From assembly GCA_011947345.1 (NCBI GenBank), contig JAAVTG010000802.1, positions 1 through 64,000 on the forward strand: a stretch of 64,000 nucleotides of DNA, written 5' to 3'. The DNA is from Phytophthora quininea (Eukaryota; Oomycota; Peronosporomycetes; Peronosporales; Peronosporaceae). Below the pieces are notes generated by a model. It worked only from the letters and a program-made list of their open reading frames with translations. It searched no databases and was not told the DNA's origin. Below are positions 11,051 through 21,929 of the stretch, piece by piece (position 1 is the stretch's first letter; every line of letters begins with the position of its first letter). A program made the translations under genes and the position numbers.

Positions 11051-12600
11051 AGTTTTTCCATCGATTGACAAGTTTCAGCCTATGCTGAACAACGGGGACA
11101 TTGATGACATCGCAGGCCAAGACTTTCTCCACTGAGATCAACGAGACCGCGCCGCCCAAGAAATGCGCCACAAATAGGCGTTGCTGCGCAGGCACAGCAC
11201 GAAAAAGCCAGCAGCAGGGAAGATGCCAGTGACGCGGTGCTGCACTCGTCGCAAGTAACACGGCATAACACCATTTGACAGTTTTCGCTGTCACATTCGA
11301 TATCACGATTTAACATTAACCTTGATTAACACAAATTAACATGGTTATACTGGTTATTTATCCTTCCCTAGCCTCACACAATATGTATCGCGGTTAGGTC
11401 ACAAAAGTATTGATTTTTGTATTGCGACTCAAACGGTGAACCATAGCTAAAAAGAAAACCCGACACAACCTCTGTGCCAACCCTCCCACATCTCGCCAAT
11501 ATAGCTCTTCTTGGTAGATCAAGCATCATCGAAGCACCTGAAGAGCAGATTCAGCCCACCGACGGGTACACAAGGTTGGCACAACTTCAGCATCCCCACG
11601 GATATCGGAGTGCCTCCTCCGTTAGCAGCGGATTTTCACAAATCTCGCTGCACTGCACATTAGAAATTTACGGTAGAAGTCTCTGGTACTCAGCAAAACA
11701 AGTCCGCTCAACAATTTACGCTGCGTGTCGCTACCTACGTGTGGTAAAGCGATTTGCCTGGGAAACGGGGACGAATCGTCAGGCATCGCGATGCATAGCG
11801 AGGATTCGCTCACGGTCATTCCCAACGGAGTCTTCCCTGATTGGCTGGATTTTTAAGTCTGGCGAGGTCTCAATGGTCAGTCGGCAGGAATCACTTTGTG
11901 GATTGATCCGTTATGCCTAACGGAAGGCGCTGTGATTGGCCATTCCTCAGAATGTTCGGTGACACGTCGACGTCACCTTTTCCAACGGGCAAAGATCTAG
12001 GCAATCCTTCCCAAGCCCTGGCGACGGTTGGGAGCCTCAAAGCCTATTGGGAAAGCTCGTTGGCTACAGCTGGATCCTCGGTGACTCTTGGGAAGGCTCG
12101 GTAGCAACGACCCGACAATTCCGAAACCTTGGTGACCAGTCTAGGAGCTTGGCGACGCTTCAGGGATCTCGGCGGTGGGTACAGCGAGGTCGCAGTTAGG
12201 AAACGGATCATATTTCACTGCATATTTGTATGGAAAGTAGAAAAGATAAGATTTACATAAGCCCGAATGGGCACTACATATACACAACAGAATTTCCCCT
12301 CAAGCACACAAGGGCCAAGTTCGGCAGCGGAATCGTCTTCGGTACGTTGCGTCTGGATCCGCCCGTTTGAGCGGGTTTTGTCTGTAGGTGGGCACGTTTA
12401 TCCGTGAGGGCAGTGCTCATCTTTCGACCAAGCCAAGAGTTTGTGGCAAAGTTGAGTGCGTATATAGTAACGATTGAATTGCCACGCTTGTATTCGGGGT
12501 CGATTGTCCCCCTTTTTTCTCTCTAAAGGTCACCGCAGGCTGAGACCTCGGTGGACTCGCAGTCGGCCTAAATTGGCTCTAGACCTGTCTACTGTTGGGC
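11051..12600. other. No recognisable gene, apart from a short R1 remnant
   Basis: The open frames here (for example 10935-11306 minus and 11474-11920 plus) have no family signature. The stretch 11990-12110 is rich in TTGG and CTTGGGAA-like words. CCCG-TTTGAG-CGGG at about 12363-12376 forms a small hairpin followed by TTTT, with no evident role. Confidence 0.4.
11540..11670 (+). repeat. Dispersed repeat R1, partial copy
   Basis: Carries the R1 core: CGACGGGTACACAAGGT (11560-11576), a following ATCCCCACGGATATCGGAGT and the CTCCGTTAG patch. The last two resemble the copy at 56080-56140 most closely. The upstream TTGGCCCAC part is absent. Confidence 0.5.
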
Positions 12601-12830
12601 CAGCGAGGTTTGGCGCTAGCGAGCTCGCGCTAGTGGCGTCTGTTAACTTGAGAAATCTGCGTGGACGGATCGCAAGACCAGTCAGTCCCAGTGCTAGGGC
12701 TAAATCTGGGTCTTCAGGTTTAAGCCCCAACTCTCGTTGACCTTCCTGGTTGACGTATTGTTGTGGGTGGAGTCTATCCGTACTATCTACGAGTTTTCGC
12801 GTAGAATCCTATACCACATGCGCGCGGTAT
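12600..12830 (+). repeat. Dispersed repeat R2, copy 1
   Basis: Collinear with 37270-37500. Shared landmarks in order are GCGCTAGTGGCG (GGGCTAGTGGCGC there), a CTTCAGG word, CCCAACTCTCGTTGACCTTC (CCTCAACTCTCGTCGAACC there), GTTGTTGTGGG and a CCTATACCACAT-like end. It is probably an old LTR or leader; no ends are defined. Confidence 0.45.
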
Positions 12831-13680
12831 AGGTCGGATTCTCCCCACAATAGTCTTCCATCAACTCTTCCTCTTCTGCGCTCGTTTTCTCTTTATCGGC
12901 TCGCTTCCCTGGGCTCCATGCGTTTGCTTTAGCGGCTTTATCATGGCAGGGTGAATAGACGGAAGTATTTGTCGTCGGAGATGTTTGCGTTTTGTAGAAA
13001 CTGGCACGCACAGCGAGTAGCCCGAGATCGCCTTTCCTATTTTGTCCAGCCCCAGGCATCTTGGATATAGAGGGACGATAAGTCCTCGGTTAAGTCGTTG
13101 CCCTGTAGGAATACAGGAGCGGACAGGTCTTCTTTTAAACTCGGGGTTTAAGAGCGTCTGTTAAGCCTTGTGATAAGACCTGCCGCTAGAGTTGCTCTAA
13201 TAATGCTCGAAATTTGTTTAAGAGGCTGGATTGCAAGAGACTTCACGAGCTGGCGCTAATCAGAGTCTTTGTTGCGCAAAAATGTATAAAAAATCGTAAG
13301 AGTCAATTGAGATTTCGACTTTTTAAAATTCCGTAAATCGCCGTTTCGTCGATGGTGTGGTTCCCGCTTCACCTGTGGTATCGAGATCCGCCGAAAACGA
13401 GAAACTGTTGTCTTGTGGTGGCCTGAGTTAAGGGAAGTTGTCAGCACGTGTATCAACCAGTCCCCACGTCCCAACTGACAGACCGCACTATCTGACTACG
13501 TCTTGAGATGAGACGGTGACGTCGCTACGTCGCCCGACTTGTAATTCATAAATCGACAGGGGGTGACGTGATGGAAAACCGACCAAAACAAAAAATCTGC
13601 ATTTGGCGATCTCTTTCCTATTTATCTGGATTTGCAACATTCGTGCAGATCTCATCAACCAAATGTTAAGCGAGGAGATC
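12831..13680. other. No recognisable gene
   Basis: Short open frames only. The stretch lies downstream of the gypsy tail at 13690-14345 in that element's direction, so part of it may be that element's 3' region or LTR; no matching LTR was found to confirm this. Confidence 0.4.
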
Positions 13681-13689
13681 AGTTCGCTC

Positions 13690-14345
13690 CCTGGATCCAG
13701 CTGCTATTCCTTCTCGTGCGACTGCGTCACGCTGAGTCGACTATGATCCGGGCACCTCCGAACAAAATCATGCAGTAGTGCACCGCAATTTAGATCAGCA
13801 TTGTATATTTAGGATGGATCTTCATATCGCTTCCAGTGTACTAGGAACTCTCGCATGATCCGAGAGAACGTGGTCCGCTGACATGTTCTCATCGTCTCAT
13901 CCACTCAACTTCGTACTTGTTCGGGTCCAGAATTTGGATCCAGCTACCTTCAGGCAATAAAGCTTCGTCGAAATCAAATCAAGCTCTCTCACTAACAGTA
14001 AGTTGAATCTTGGGGCGATATGAATAGTCGCTCACTCTCTTCAGCTTGAATATATGGATTATATGGAATATATGGTACTCAATGCCAGCAACCTTGAGTC
14101 GCGTCATGTACTCGTCCACTTTCTCCGCCACCCTTAAGATTTCGTGCCACTGGTGTGTCAATTTGTTTTAGCACATCTCTCATTGATGCGGTCCAGGAAC
14201 AGCCAAACTTGTGATCCCAATTGGATGTCATGTGATCTGACTAAATCATTGTGTAATTCAGCTCGATCCGTGGTCACCTCCTGCTGTGTTGTCCGCTTGT
14301 CTTCTCGCTTGGGGTGTAGTACTTCTGGATCCGATATCTCCACCT
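13690..14345 (-). pseudogene. Ty3/gypsy integrase C-terminus and chromodomain, relic
   Basis: The minus strand reads AELHNDLVRSHDIQLGSQVW (about 14260-14200), then LKVAGIEYHIFHIIHIFKLK, then DFDEALLPEGSW (about 13960) and, in another frame, REFLVHWKRYEDPS followed by a stop and NADLNCGALL (about 13860-13790). This is the GPY/F-like C-terminal part of a gypsy integrase followed by a chromodomain (FLVHWKxY core). Stops and at least one frame change kill it. Integrase and RT upstream are missing. Chromodomains direct integration to marked chromatin. Confidence 0.65.
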
Positions 14346-15020
14346 ACGAGGATCTCGATCTCTGGCATTGGTACTGCGCGCTGGGGTGACTGCCTCATGA
14401 GTGGATCTGGGATCCCATCAGTGCACGAGAGTGGAGTAATGGCACAGGCAAGTCGGAAGAACAGCACAGAAAAAAGGCGCTAAAAAAATGAGGAAAGCCA
14501 CGTAAACCTAGGTAGAATAATAATTAATCACACAAAAAGTTTGATACCACAGAAGTCAAACTAATATAAGGTGGTGCACATTAAAGGTTAATCGCAGTCC
14601 TAAAATCGTGTTGGCCACGAAGCCCAGTCAATCTAGAAAGAGCCACCCAGGTCTCAGAGACAGTGACAACAAAACTCTCGGTGATTGCGCAAGAAAACTT
14701 AGCTTAAGATCAGCATTAAGCAGCAATGCCCCCACCCCTCGCTGCTGTCCACCGCTCAAACACGGTCAGAATTTATTTGCTTTTGGCTTGCGGCTAGCAA
14801 TTGTAAGTGGAGTGAGATTCAGTAGGTTTTTGACGATAGTTCCAGCCCCAGCTCCAAAAGTTGCAACTACAGACTTATGTCACAAGGTGGGGGTATACTC
14901 ATGGGAGCTCGTTAGCTCTCTAAAGTCTAACCAGGCGTTTGGCAGTCTTCGAGATATTGAGTTTTGCTGATCGAAAGTCCGCCACACGGACTCAGTACGC
15001 CCTCGCGCTATCTGTGGAGG
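14346..15020. other. No recognisable gene
   Basis: Contains several GGATCC-type words (14325-14415) and otherwise unremarkable sequence with no supported open frame. Confidence 0.4.
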
Positions 15021-15033
15021 GAGAGAGCATGAA

Positions 15034-16181
15034 ATGACAGAGCAGTGGATTCAATATGTCACCATAATGTGCAAGTTGTGCGGAAAGTGTCGATTTCAGT
15101 GGAAAGTGTGGGTATGCGAGCAGGTTAAAGAGTGGCAGATTTTCCGCAATGGCGTTGATCACATTCGCGACGAAGCTGTTGAATGTCAAGGGCGCCACAA
15201 TACGGTCATAACTAAGGAGATGAAAAAATCATATTACAGCAAGACGATTCGGGAATCGCACCGCAGCAAATTTGACGCAATCTTCGATATTGTCAAGCCA
15301 CACAGAGGTTATCCAATGTCACCGCAAGTGTCGAGTTGTGCCAAATATCTTCGACATCATTGCTTTGATCCAACCGGCAACTTGGATAAGGCTTTCAGCT
15401 TCGGTGCGGATAAGGATGGGAGTGGATTCCCCTAAGGTTGGAATCGGAATGGATGACGATTCGTTCGCTGTTGGTGTATCGAGCTGCGGTCTTATTGATA
15501 CTTGTTTGGATTTTGCATCCGCCAGTCGATACATACCTTTTCACGCAGACGCAACTTTCAAGCTAAGTGATCTTGGATATCCTGTAATTACGTGTGCGTT
15601 TTCAGATGCAGCAATGTTCGTTGCATGTCGGCGTACACATAAGAAGTATTCATGTGCTGGAGTGCGCTCGTGAAACTTGTTCGAAAAGTCCACCCCTCGT
15701 CGAAGTTTCATATTGACGCAGTTATAGGAAATGCTGAGGATGCTCAGCTTAACGACTTTCAGCAAGTAACAGAATTTTCTGCGGAAACATATCTCATGTA
15801 CTTCTTTCATGTGCTCTACAACGGTTGAAAAAGAACTAAGCATTACAGCCAGAGCATCGCAAGGCTGTAATGGACGGCATTATTCGTATTCATTACGCGG
15901 CTGATATGACTGGATATTATACGATCAAGGAGAAAGCACTAGCATGCTAGAAGAAGATCCGCAGTTGCAAACGTTTACAACCTACTTTACTGAGCAGTGG
16001 CTCGAAAGTTGATATTGGCGCTGGGAGGTTTTTCATACACTTTTGGGTACGCCACAGCCAACAACCCGTGTGAAACTTTCAATGCTACGTTGAAAAATAT
16101 ACCGGACGGAGCAGGTATTACATGCAACGATTGCTGTCCAAGTGCCTGGTCGTAGTCCGCGACACGAAACGGCTCATCCTA
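15034..16181 (+). pseudogene. MULE-type transposase relic, upstream half
   Basis: The first frame (15034-15435) holds an N-terminal DNA-binding-like region with CKLCGKC and a helical segment. After a frame change near 15430 the MULE catalytic region follows: SRYIPFHADATFKLSDLGYP (first catalytic Asp, about 15550) and VITCAFSD. Later pieces up to 16130 are strongly frame-broken but still recall the C-terminal half. The gene is interrupted at 16182 by a complete pogo-type element and resumes at 18493. Confidence 0.65.
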
Positions 16182-16203
16182 CCGTATAACCTATGTCTTA
16201 GAG
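16182..16203 (+). repeat. Left terminal inverted repeat of the pogo-type element
   Basis: 22 bp, perfectly inverted with 18469-18490, with TA immediately outside. Confidence 0.9.
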
Positions 16204-16521
16204 CGCACCCAAGGACCACCAAGTTGTGTTGTTGTAGGAAATGCTAAGGAAAGTACAGGTGCAATGCAGTGCCAAACATTTCTTAATCCAGCTGTAAATT
16301 AACGTCTCTCCCAACCACTGGCTGCCGCCTCCATGGCCACCGTCAGTGTCGGACTGACGGCGAAAGTCGATTGAGGGGAGCTTACGCTCTAGCAGGGTTG
16401 TCGCCTTCGTGGTTAATGCCCCGTCCGATGCGAAGAGGTACGATGTAGTATCTACTGTTGCGCTGGTGCTGCTTCCCTACTAATAAATGGTTGTTGTGTT
16501 GATGAACAGGTCCCCATGCCT

Positions 16522-16589
16522 ACTGCAGTAGCTCAACGGAAGAGCACCCGACTCCCGGGTAGGTGAAGGTTCGATTCCGTCCTGCAGTG
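16522..16589 (+). ncRNA. tRNA-like sequence with a perfect acceptor stem
   Basis: ACTGCAG (16522-16528) pairs fully with CTGCAGT (16582-16588). TA then GCTC-AACGGAA-GAGC forms a perfect D arm, and GAAGG-TTCGATT-CCGTC a 4/5-bp T arm with a canonical B box. The anticodon arm is abnormal: after CCCGA-CTCCCGG the 3' strand and variable loop are about four bases short, and a 5-bp ACCCG/CGGGT stem leaves only a 5-base loop. It is therefore a damaged tRNA gene or the tRNA head of a SINE. It lies inside the pogo-type element, downstream of the transposase. The antisense open frame 16480-16740 is an artefact of it. Confidence 0.6.
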
Positions 16590-16711
16590 ACGATGACCGC
16601 AAGGGCAGGCTAAAGTGCAGACACCAAGGGTGGAAGAGGCGTTCAAGTGTCGAGACGTTTAAGGGGCGCAAGTGTCGATACCGAGCCGTTGCAGTGGACA
16701 GTCGCCCAGAT

Positions 16712-18268
16712 TTAGAGCGCACAGGTATACACGGTAACACGAAAGGTTTTGCGGTCTTTATTCGTCATCATTGTCTTCCTTTTGCAGCTCCTCGATATCG
16801 TTTCTGGGTCTACCGCTTCAATAGGAATGTCCAAGTCTTGCAGCAAGCGTACCAGCAATTGCCAGTCCGGCTCGGCGGTCTCCGACGGTGCCATGCTTGC
16901 GGCTTGAGCGTTAGCAATTCGTGCTCCCTTGAAGCCATTCACGATCGTCGTAGTCGCTAGCCCAGCCCACGCCGATTTGATCCAGCCGACGACGTCCTTG
17001 CGCTGAGGAGACACCATCTTGAAGCGACTCGAGGGTTCCAGGTGGCGCACTTGGTGGAGCAGGAAGTCCACCCAACTCTTTCGGAGCTGATCCTTCAGGG
17101 GCTTGTTCCAGGCAACATCAGCGGGCTGGCACGTGTAGGTATATCCTGGTGGAATGCACATGAGGTGGACGTTGATACAGCGCGCAAATATCAAGACGTC
17201 CTCTCGCCAGTGCCCTGAGAAATCGTCCCATAGATGAAGAATAGGTTCGTGCATGTTGGTACGCCGGCCAAAGTGGTAGCTGAGGAAGGCGATCGACAGC
17301 TCGCTGTTCCACCTGCCAGCTTGATTGCTGTAAATCTGCACACCTGTCTGCAGCGGGCACACTTCACCCCATATCTTGCGCCCAAACCCGTGACGCAGCA
17401 CCTTGTTGTCCCGCGCTTTCCTCAACTGTAGACGGCTTTGTCTTGAAGACCAAGAAGGGCTCAGTTTTGAAGCCATCGCTTCGTCCGAGCAGCATCACAG
17501 TCACACGCTCCTTGCTCTTGCCTGCACACTTCACCCAGATCGTTTTGGCGCCCCGGCTGCCAATGGTAGAAGCAGGAATATACTCGTAGTTGACAGCTGA
17601 GAAAGGTTAGTTAGAAAGGTTAGATCACAGCGTTTAAAGTTGACAGCCATCAGCACTTACCCGTTTGGTCTGCGTTGTACACGGTAGTGATCTTAAACTC
17701 CTGCATCTTCGTGCGCACCGCCGCAGCAAACTCTGCTGCCACAATCTCCGCGTCCTTGGGTGTGGTCTGGCCTGCACGCGTGCGGCGCCGGATTGAGAGC
17801 TTGTGGCGCCGCAAGAAGTGCTTGCGCCAGCACCATGACGGTTTAAACGTTCCTGGAGCCCCACCCAACGTTCTGTAGATCTCGATTGCTTGTAGTTTTA
17901 GCATTAGACTCGTCACAGGCACCCCATCGCGGCGTAGGTCGTTAATCCAGGCTACAAGGTGCTCCTCACTCAGGGTAGACAGTGTGGTGCCCATGCCTTT
18001 TCGGCGGGCGCGTGAGTGCTCTCGAGCTCCGCTGGCACATTTGGCCTCAATGACCTCACGCACAGCCTTCCAAGAGTAAACTTGACGTTTTTGGCTTTAA
18101 TCTTGTCGCTTGTCACTTCTGGAAAAAAGTTAGCAATAGTTTGGGCCATAGAAGATTGATCTAAAAGCGTAGAACATGGAGCTTGTAAGCATAAGACACT
18201 CCAACCCGTTTAAATTGCTTCGGTTTGGCTCCTTTGCCTTTGACGTGAGGCCGCCCTACCGGCGCCAT
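16712..18268 (-). pseudogene. pogo/CENP-B-type DDE transposase with one intron, frame-broken
   Basis: The ATG at 18268 starts MAPVGRPHVKGKG, a typical oomycete pogo N-terminus. Two frame changes (about 18150 and 18085) separate it from the helix-turn-helix exon (SWKAVREVIEAKC, then LVAWINDLRRDGVPVT). The catalytic domain has YNADQTG (first Asp) just before the intron; after it come HLWDDFSGHW (second Asp) and CQPADVAWNKPLK (third Asp). One further frame change near 17412 precedes RHGFGRKIW. All three catalytic Asp are kept. The enzyme would cut and join the element ends at TA. Low damage for a relic suggests fairly recent activity. Confidence 0.82.
17597..17660 (-). other. Spliceosomal intron (64 bp) in the pogo transposase
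   Basis: GTAAGT at the donor, CTAACTAAC near the acceptor and TTTCTCAG at the end. Removal joins the codons around the first catalytic Asp (NADQT) to VNYEYIPAS in the correct phase: 64 bp changes the frame by one, exactly what the two exon frames require. Confidence 0.8.
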
Positions 18269-18468
18269 TGCTACCTGGAAAATGTGGAAATGATAGCTGA
18301 ACTAAACTCGTGGCGATAGCGGCGCTGAATTTGTGCATGACGCTCGAAGATATATACTACCGAAAGTATGTATTTTACCGGTGTGCTTTATGATATATCG
18401 CGCGAGATAGCAATGACAGCCCAAGCACTGATTGGCTAATTGAAGGTGAGACTTATGATATGTGGCCC

Positions 18469-18490
18469 CTCTAAGACATAGGTTATACGG
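18469..18490 (-). repeat. Right terminal inverted repeat of the pogo-type element
   Basis: Exact inverse of 16182-16203, followed by TA at 18491-18492. Confidence 0.9.
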
Positions 18491-18492
18491 TA

Positions 18493-19170
18493 TCACCGAA
18501 ACTCAGATCCTACAACCAAGTACGTCTCTTATCAAAACTGCCAGCGCTTTAGTCGGCACTGATCGCGTCGAAGTGTATGCAACGGAGAATGCTGCTGTGT
18601 GTCGCGTCAAACACAATTTTTAGCGAAAGGATACACTAGGGCTGAGCCGCAGGCACTCGAAACGTTTTGTTCCGCGGTTGATGGCCCATTTCATACTGCG
18701 ACCCAAGCTCTGGAGTCTGAAGAAGGTAACAACTTTATCCTGGGTCCAGCAATTTTGGTTAGACAGGAGCGTGTTCGCGCTTTTAAATTATACGAAAATG
18801 TCGTGTCGTGGTTACTACGATATGCACATGTCACTTCAATGCCCGACACCGGCCGGATGGTAGATGTGGAAAAGTGCACGTGCACTTGCCATCATTGCGT
18901 CAAGTTCAAAATGCGCGCGCACATGTTAGTCCGGCGAAAGGCGAAACGACTTGACCGTTCGGGAATTGAAGATAAAATGTGAAGCTCTTCAATCGACAAG
19001 TGCGCAAGATATCATCAGCACAGCCGAAACGGAAGAAACAGAAACCCCAGCGGTACGCCAGGAAAGGACTGCCGAAAACGCGCTGCCACTCACTACACCT
19101 CTTTTAGGGCGTCCACCACTTGCTTCTAGAGCGATGGATGTGCAGTTTATACTTTGTCCGGATACCTAGG
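18493..19170 (+). pseudogene. MULE-type transposase relic, downstream half
   Basis: This continues the gene cut by the pogo-type element. One frame (18599-18982) reads EPQALETFCSAVDGPFHTAT, and a degenerate SWIM-type zinc finger follows (VDVEKCTCTCHHC then RAHML, where a Cys of the final CxH pair is replaced by Arg). The next frame ends in LLGRPPLASRAMDV, like MULE C-termini with a GRPP linker. SWIM fingers help MULE transposases bind DNA. Stops occur before and between the pieces. Confidence 0.6.
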
Positions 19171-19171
19171 T

Positions 19172-20830
19172 CTACCTTCCAATTGCATTTTGTCGCGTTG
19201 TCTGCAATATAAGTTCGAAACCTTTTGTCACCGATGTCACCGCCAAAGAGTCTGAACCATCATCTTCCTCCTCCTCTTCTTCTTTTTCTTCTTCGTCCAT
19301 GCCGCTTCCCTGTCCTTCCTCGCTACTTTCTTCTTGTATGCGATGGTCATCTCTGCGGGCCTCTCCGTTCTCCGCTTCCAATTCGCCTGCTAAGCGATGC
19401 CGATAAATGTGCACATTCAATGAATTGAACAGCGCATACGTCCAATCACAACAAAAGCATCGGTAGACTCTATTGATGCGGCAGCTGCGGCGATGATCAG
19501 CCAGGTCGCGGCGAGAAAGAAAAGCTCAGAAAGCACCTACCACACCTGTAGGTGTTGAAAACAACCGTTTCGGTAGCATTCATCTCTTGAGGAACGCTTG
19601 CAACGCAAATGTAGCAATGCAGACGATAGTTAGTGTAATTATACGCTGCACCCGCATGTGCTAGATCGCCACGAAACAGCAAGATTTGGCCTCGCTGAAG
19701 CGAAAGAGATCGCCGCCTATCTCGCTCGACAGTACCACCAAATGCCTCCGGATACACATAAAACTCGGTCTCATCCATAAGCGCCACAATTAGTGAAGCT
19801 TCTACAGTATTACACTCTTGCAGTACTCTCGCTGTTTTAAAAGAATGGTAGTCTCTGCGCATAGCCTAGTTCTCACCGCCTCTGAAGGACATCAACACAT
19901 GCCAGCCATTTTCATCTACCACCCACTCATCGAGAGTTGCAACCACTTTCCCCACAATTTGTCGGTGGATGGCGGACATAGCAGACCCCATCGGAGACAC
20001 ATCAGCTTGATATCTATTCTTTTCATTGCAATCGGGTTCACGGTCAAAAGATTTTGCAGCGGGGCTGCGTAGCAGTGCACGTGCACAGAGGAAGACGTAG
20101 GACCCCCGAGTCTGTGTCTTTAGACTTCCAGCCTTCGGTTCTATACAAGAATCAAGTACAGTCCCGAAACTAGGACTCGCAGAGTCAGTGCACCTTAAAA
20201 CAAGGATAGCACTAATAAACTGCAAAAATAGAACTGAATTGAGTTGTTTATCTGACCTTTGCTGTAAATGTATAGACTAAACTATGTGGCATAGTTAATC
20301 TAAGAGATATGCAAATGAGTGGTGGAGAGCCAAATGGCAATACTATGGCTACATAGCCAAAAGTCTACACACGGTTATGGCTTTCGTGTAACCCCGTTAC
20401 AGATTTGGTGGTATCGAAGAGATCGAATTTCAGACAAAGCCTCTATGCAATTGTCGTTTGTCAAGCCAGTGTTCCCAACAATGTAGTCCACGCTTTATTG
20501 CGCGCGAACTCGCGTGGGCCGAACATAGTGTACACGCAACAGTCCAGCAGTAGGCCCTCGTTGAGCTCCAGCAGCACACAATGGGTGTCTCGGGGCGCAG
20601 CAGAACTCGAGGTGTGGCTAGCTTGTTTCCATGCAGTGCACTGTGCACCAAAACCACTCCTTTTGTGGCGCCGCGTGCGCTGCTTTGATTGGTCTGTACA
20701 TGATTGTAGGTACAGCTTTGTTTTGTGCTTTTACGCTTTTGGCATCTGTGCTGCTGCCTTCTTCGTCTGTATCATTCACCTTCCATCTCAGTGCAAATAA
20801 CAAAGAGTTTCCCCGCGGGTCCGATTTGGA
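19172..20830 (-). pseudogene. 2-oxoglutarate dioxygenase-like protein with a C2H2 finger and acidic tail, split by a solo LTR
   Basis: Read on the minus strand. 20054-19497 is one frame with a single TAG (19865-19863). It contains SLIVALMDETEFYVYPEAFG, a GQILLFRGDLAHAG motif and NYRLH, placing a His and an Arg 11 residues apart as in the distal His/2OG-binding Arg of PHYH-like dioxygenases. Further on, probably after an intron, YRCFCCDWTYALFNSLNVH then RH fits C2H2 (C-x2-C-x12-H-x3-H). The end (19340-19250) is Glu-rich. Upstream of the LTR, 20600-20440 encodes a plausible segment (LLDCCVYTMFGPREFARNK) and 20803-20640 a charged N-terminus. The function is a guess from motifs; it could be element-borne. 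Confidence 0.45.
20055..20401 (-). repeat. Solo LTR of the gypsy family at 56385-63800
   Basis: 347 bp, TGTAACGGGG to CCGCTGCA on the minus strand, closely similar to the 348-bp LTRs at 56385-56732 and 63453-63800. It is flanked by a perfect 5-bp duplication GATTT (20050-20054 and 20402-20406). A lone LTR with its own duplication is the product of recombination between the two LTRs of a full insertion. It interrupts the dioxygenase-like gene. Confidence 0.93.
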
Positions 20831-21920
20831 GCTATATTGATCGCGTGAGTTAATCTCTGTGCGTCTCGTTGATGCACGTCTTGTACATACATTTTGAGAT
20901 CTACGCAGTGTCTGAACCTTGCTTCCGGCTGTCGATAGGTCATGGTTGCGCGTTGGTGCTGGCCAAGGATCTTCTTAAACTGCGAAAGAAATCGGACATA
21001 AAACTTGGCTACCGATCATACCGGATCATTTCGCTAGCGCCGAATTGACGGGACACACATTATCTTACGACTCTGCGATCGTCTACGCTGTTCGAGATGC
21101 GCCAGCCTTGGCGATCACGTAATCTGTTAATAGACCCACCCAAATTAACAACAAGATGTCCCCATTCTATGACTCTAGTTGAGATGGTATGTGATCCATA
21201 ATGACGGTCGGAAAGGAAAAAGTCGCCTGTATGTTTCCTGGCGATTCCCCGCGTGTCGTAGGCCTTCCCCATCTCACAGTCCACGCACTTGTCAATAACA
21301 TCTGGACGCTACAAGATAGGCTTTTCCAGTGGAAATGATCCCGGATCCGCTAGTAGGTCGATTCCTTTGTGGCCGCCTTCCAAGCTCGAATGGTAATAGA
21401 GCTCAAAACAAAGTACTCAGCCTTTTGCCCAGTGCAGTGAATTCTACGTGCTGCATCGTTGATTATGAATGTGCACTTCAGCTGGTAGAAGGGCCTCAAA
21501 ACTAGACTGTGGAGCGCATTTTTCGAATCTGAAAGACCAAACAGGGAAACACACCGTTTAGTAATAAAATGAAATATATTCGGAGCAGTATGCAGAAGCG
21601 GTAGTAGACAAGAATGGTCTGCCAAAACTTATGGACTAAAAATTTCTCGGGAGTCGCTGTCAGTGCTGGTTATCCACCGCCCGCGCCTGCGGAACCACCT
21701 GTCCCGACACCTTTTCAAACCCCTCGCGTGATGTGCTGGTTGTGGTTGAAGCTACGATAAGCAAGCAGACAGTAAATCAAAGCAGTTTTGAGTTTGCTAC
21801 GACAAGCAAAAACTGTATTGACGGATCAGCTGGTTCTGCGGCGAGTCTTGGCACGAGTAGTAGTAGTCTGCGAGTTCGACTGGAGACGAGTATCTCTATT
21901 AGCACGGTACTTCTTCTGCT
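20831..21920. other. No recognisable gene
   Basis: Minus-strand open frames at 21060-21284 (74 codons) and 21350-21625 (91 codons) have plausible composition but match no family I know. They lie downstream of the Harbinger relic at 21930-23135 and could be its remains or a second protein of it. Confidence 0.4.
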
Positions 21921-21929
21921 TTTCTTTCG

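Larger units (their letters stand above)
16182..18490 (-). mobile_element. Complete pogo-type DNA transposon, inserted in a MULE
   Basis: The 2309-bp element begins CCGTATAACCTATGTCTTAG (16182) and ends with the exact inverse of at least 22 bp (18469-18490). Both ends are flanked by TA (16180-16181 and 18491-18492), the target duplication of the Tc1/mariner-pogo superfamily. It carries one transposase gene on the minus strand and, near its left end, a tRNA-like sequence on the plus strand. The interrupted MULE coding region continues on the far side. Confidence 0.88.

Noticed and set aside
12363..12380. Hairpin plus T run as a bacterial terminator
   Set aside because: The context is eukaryotic repeat DNA with no gene upstream; the hairpin is only 4 bp.
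16480..16740. 86-codon minus-strand open frame
   Set aside because: Its middle part is the antisense of a tRNA-like sequence, a well-known source of false proteins.
19172..19420. Glu-rich open frame as an independent gene
   Set aside because: It is the acidic tail downstream of the C2H2 block on the same strand and is better treated as part of the dioxygenase-like gene.
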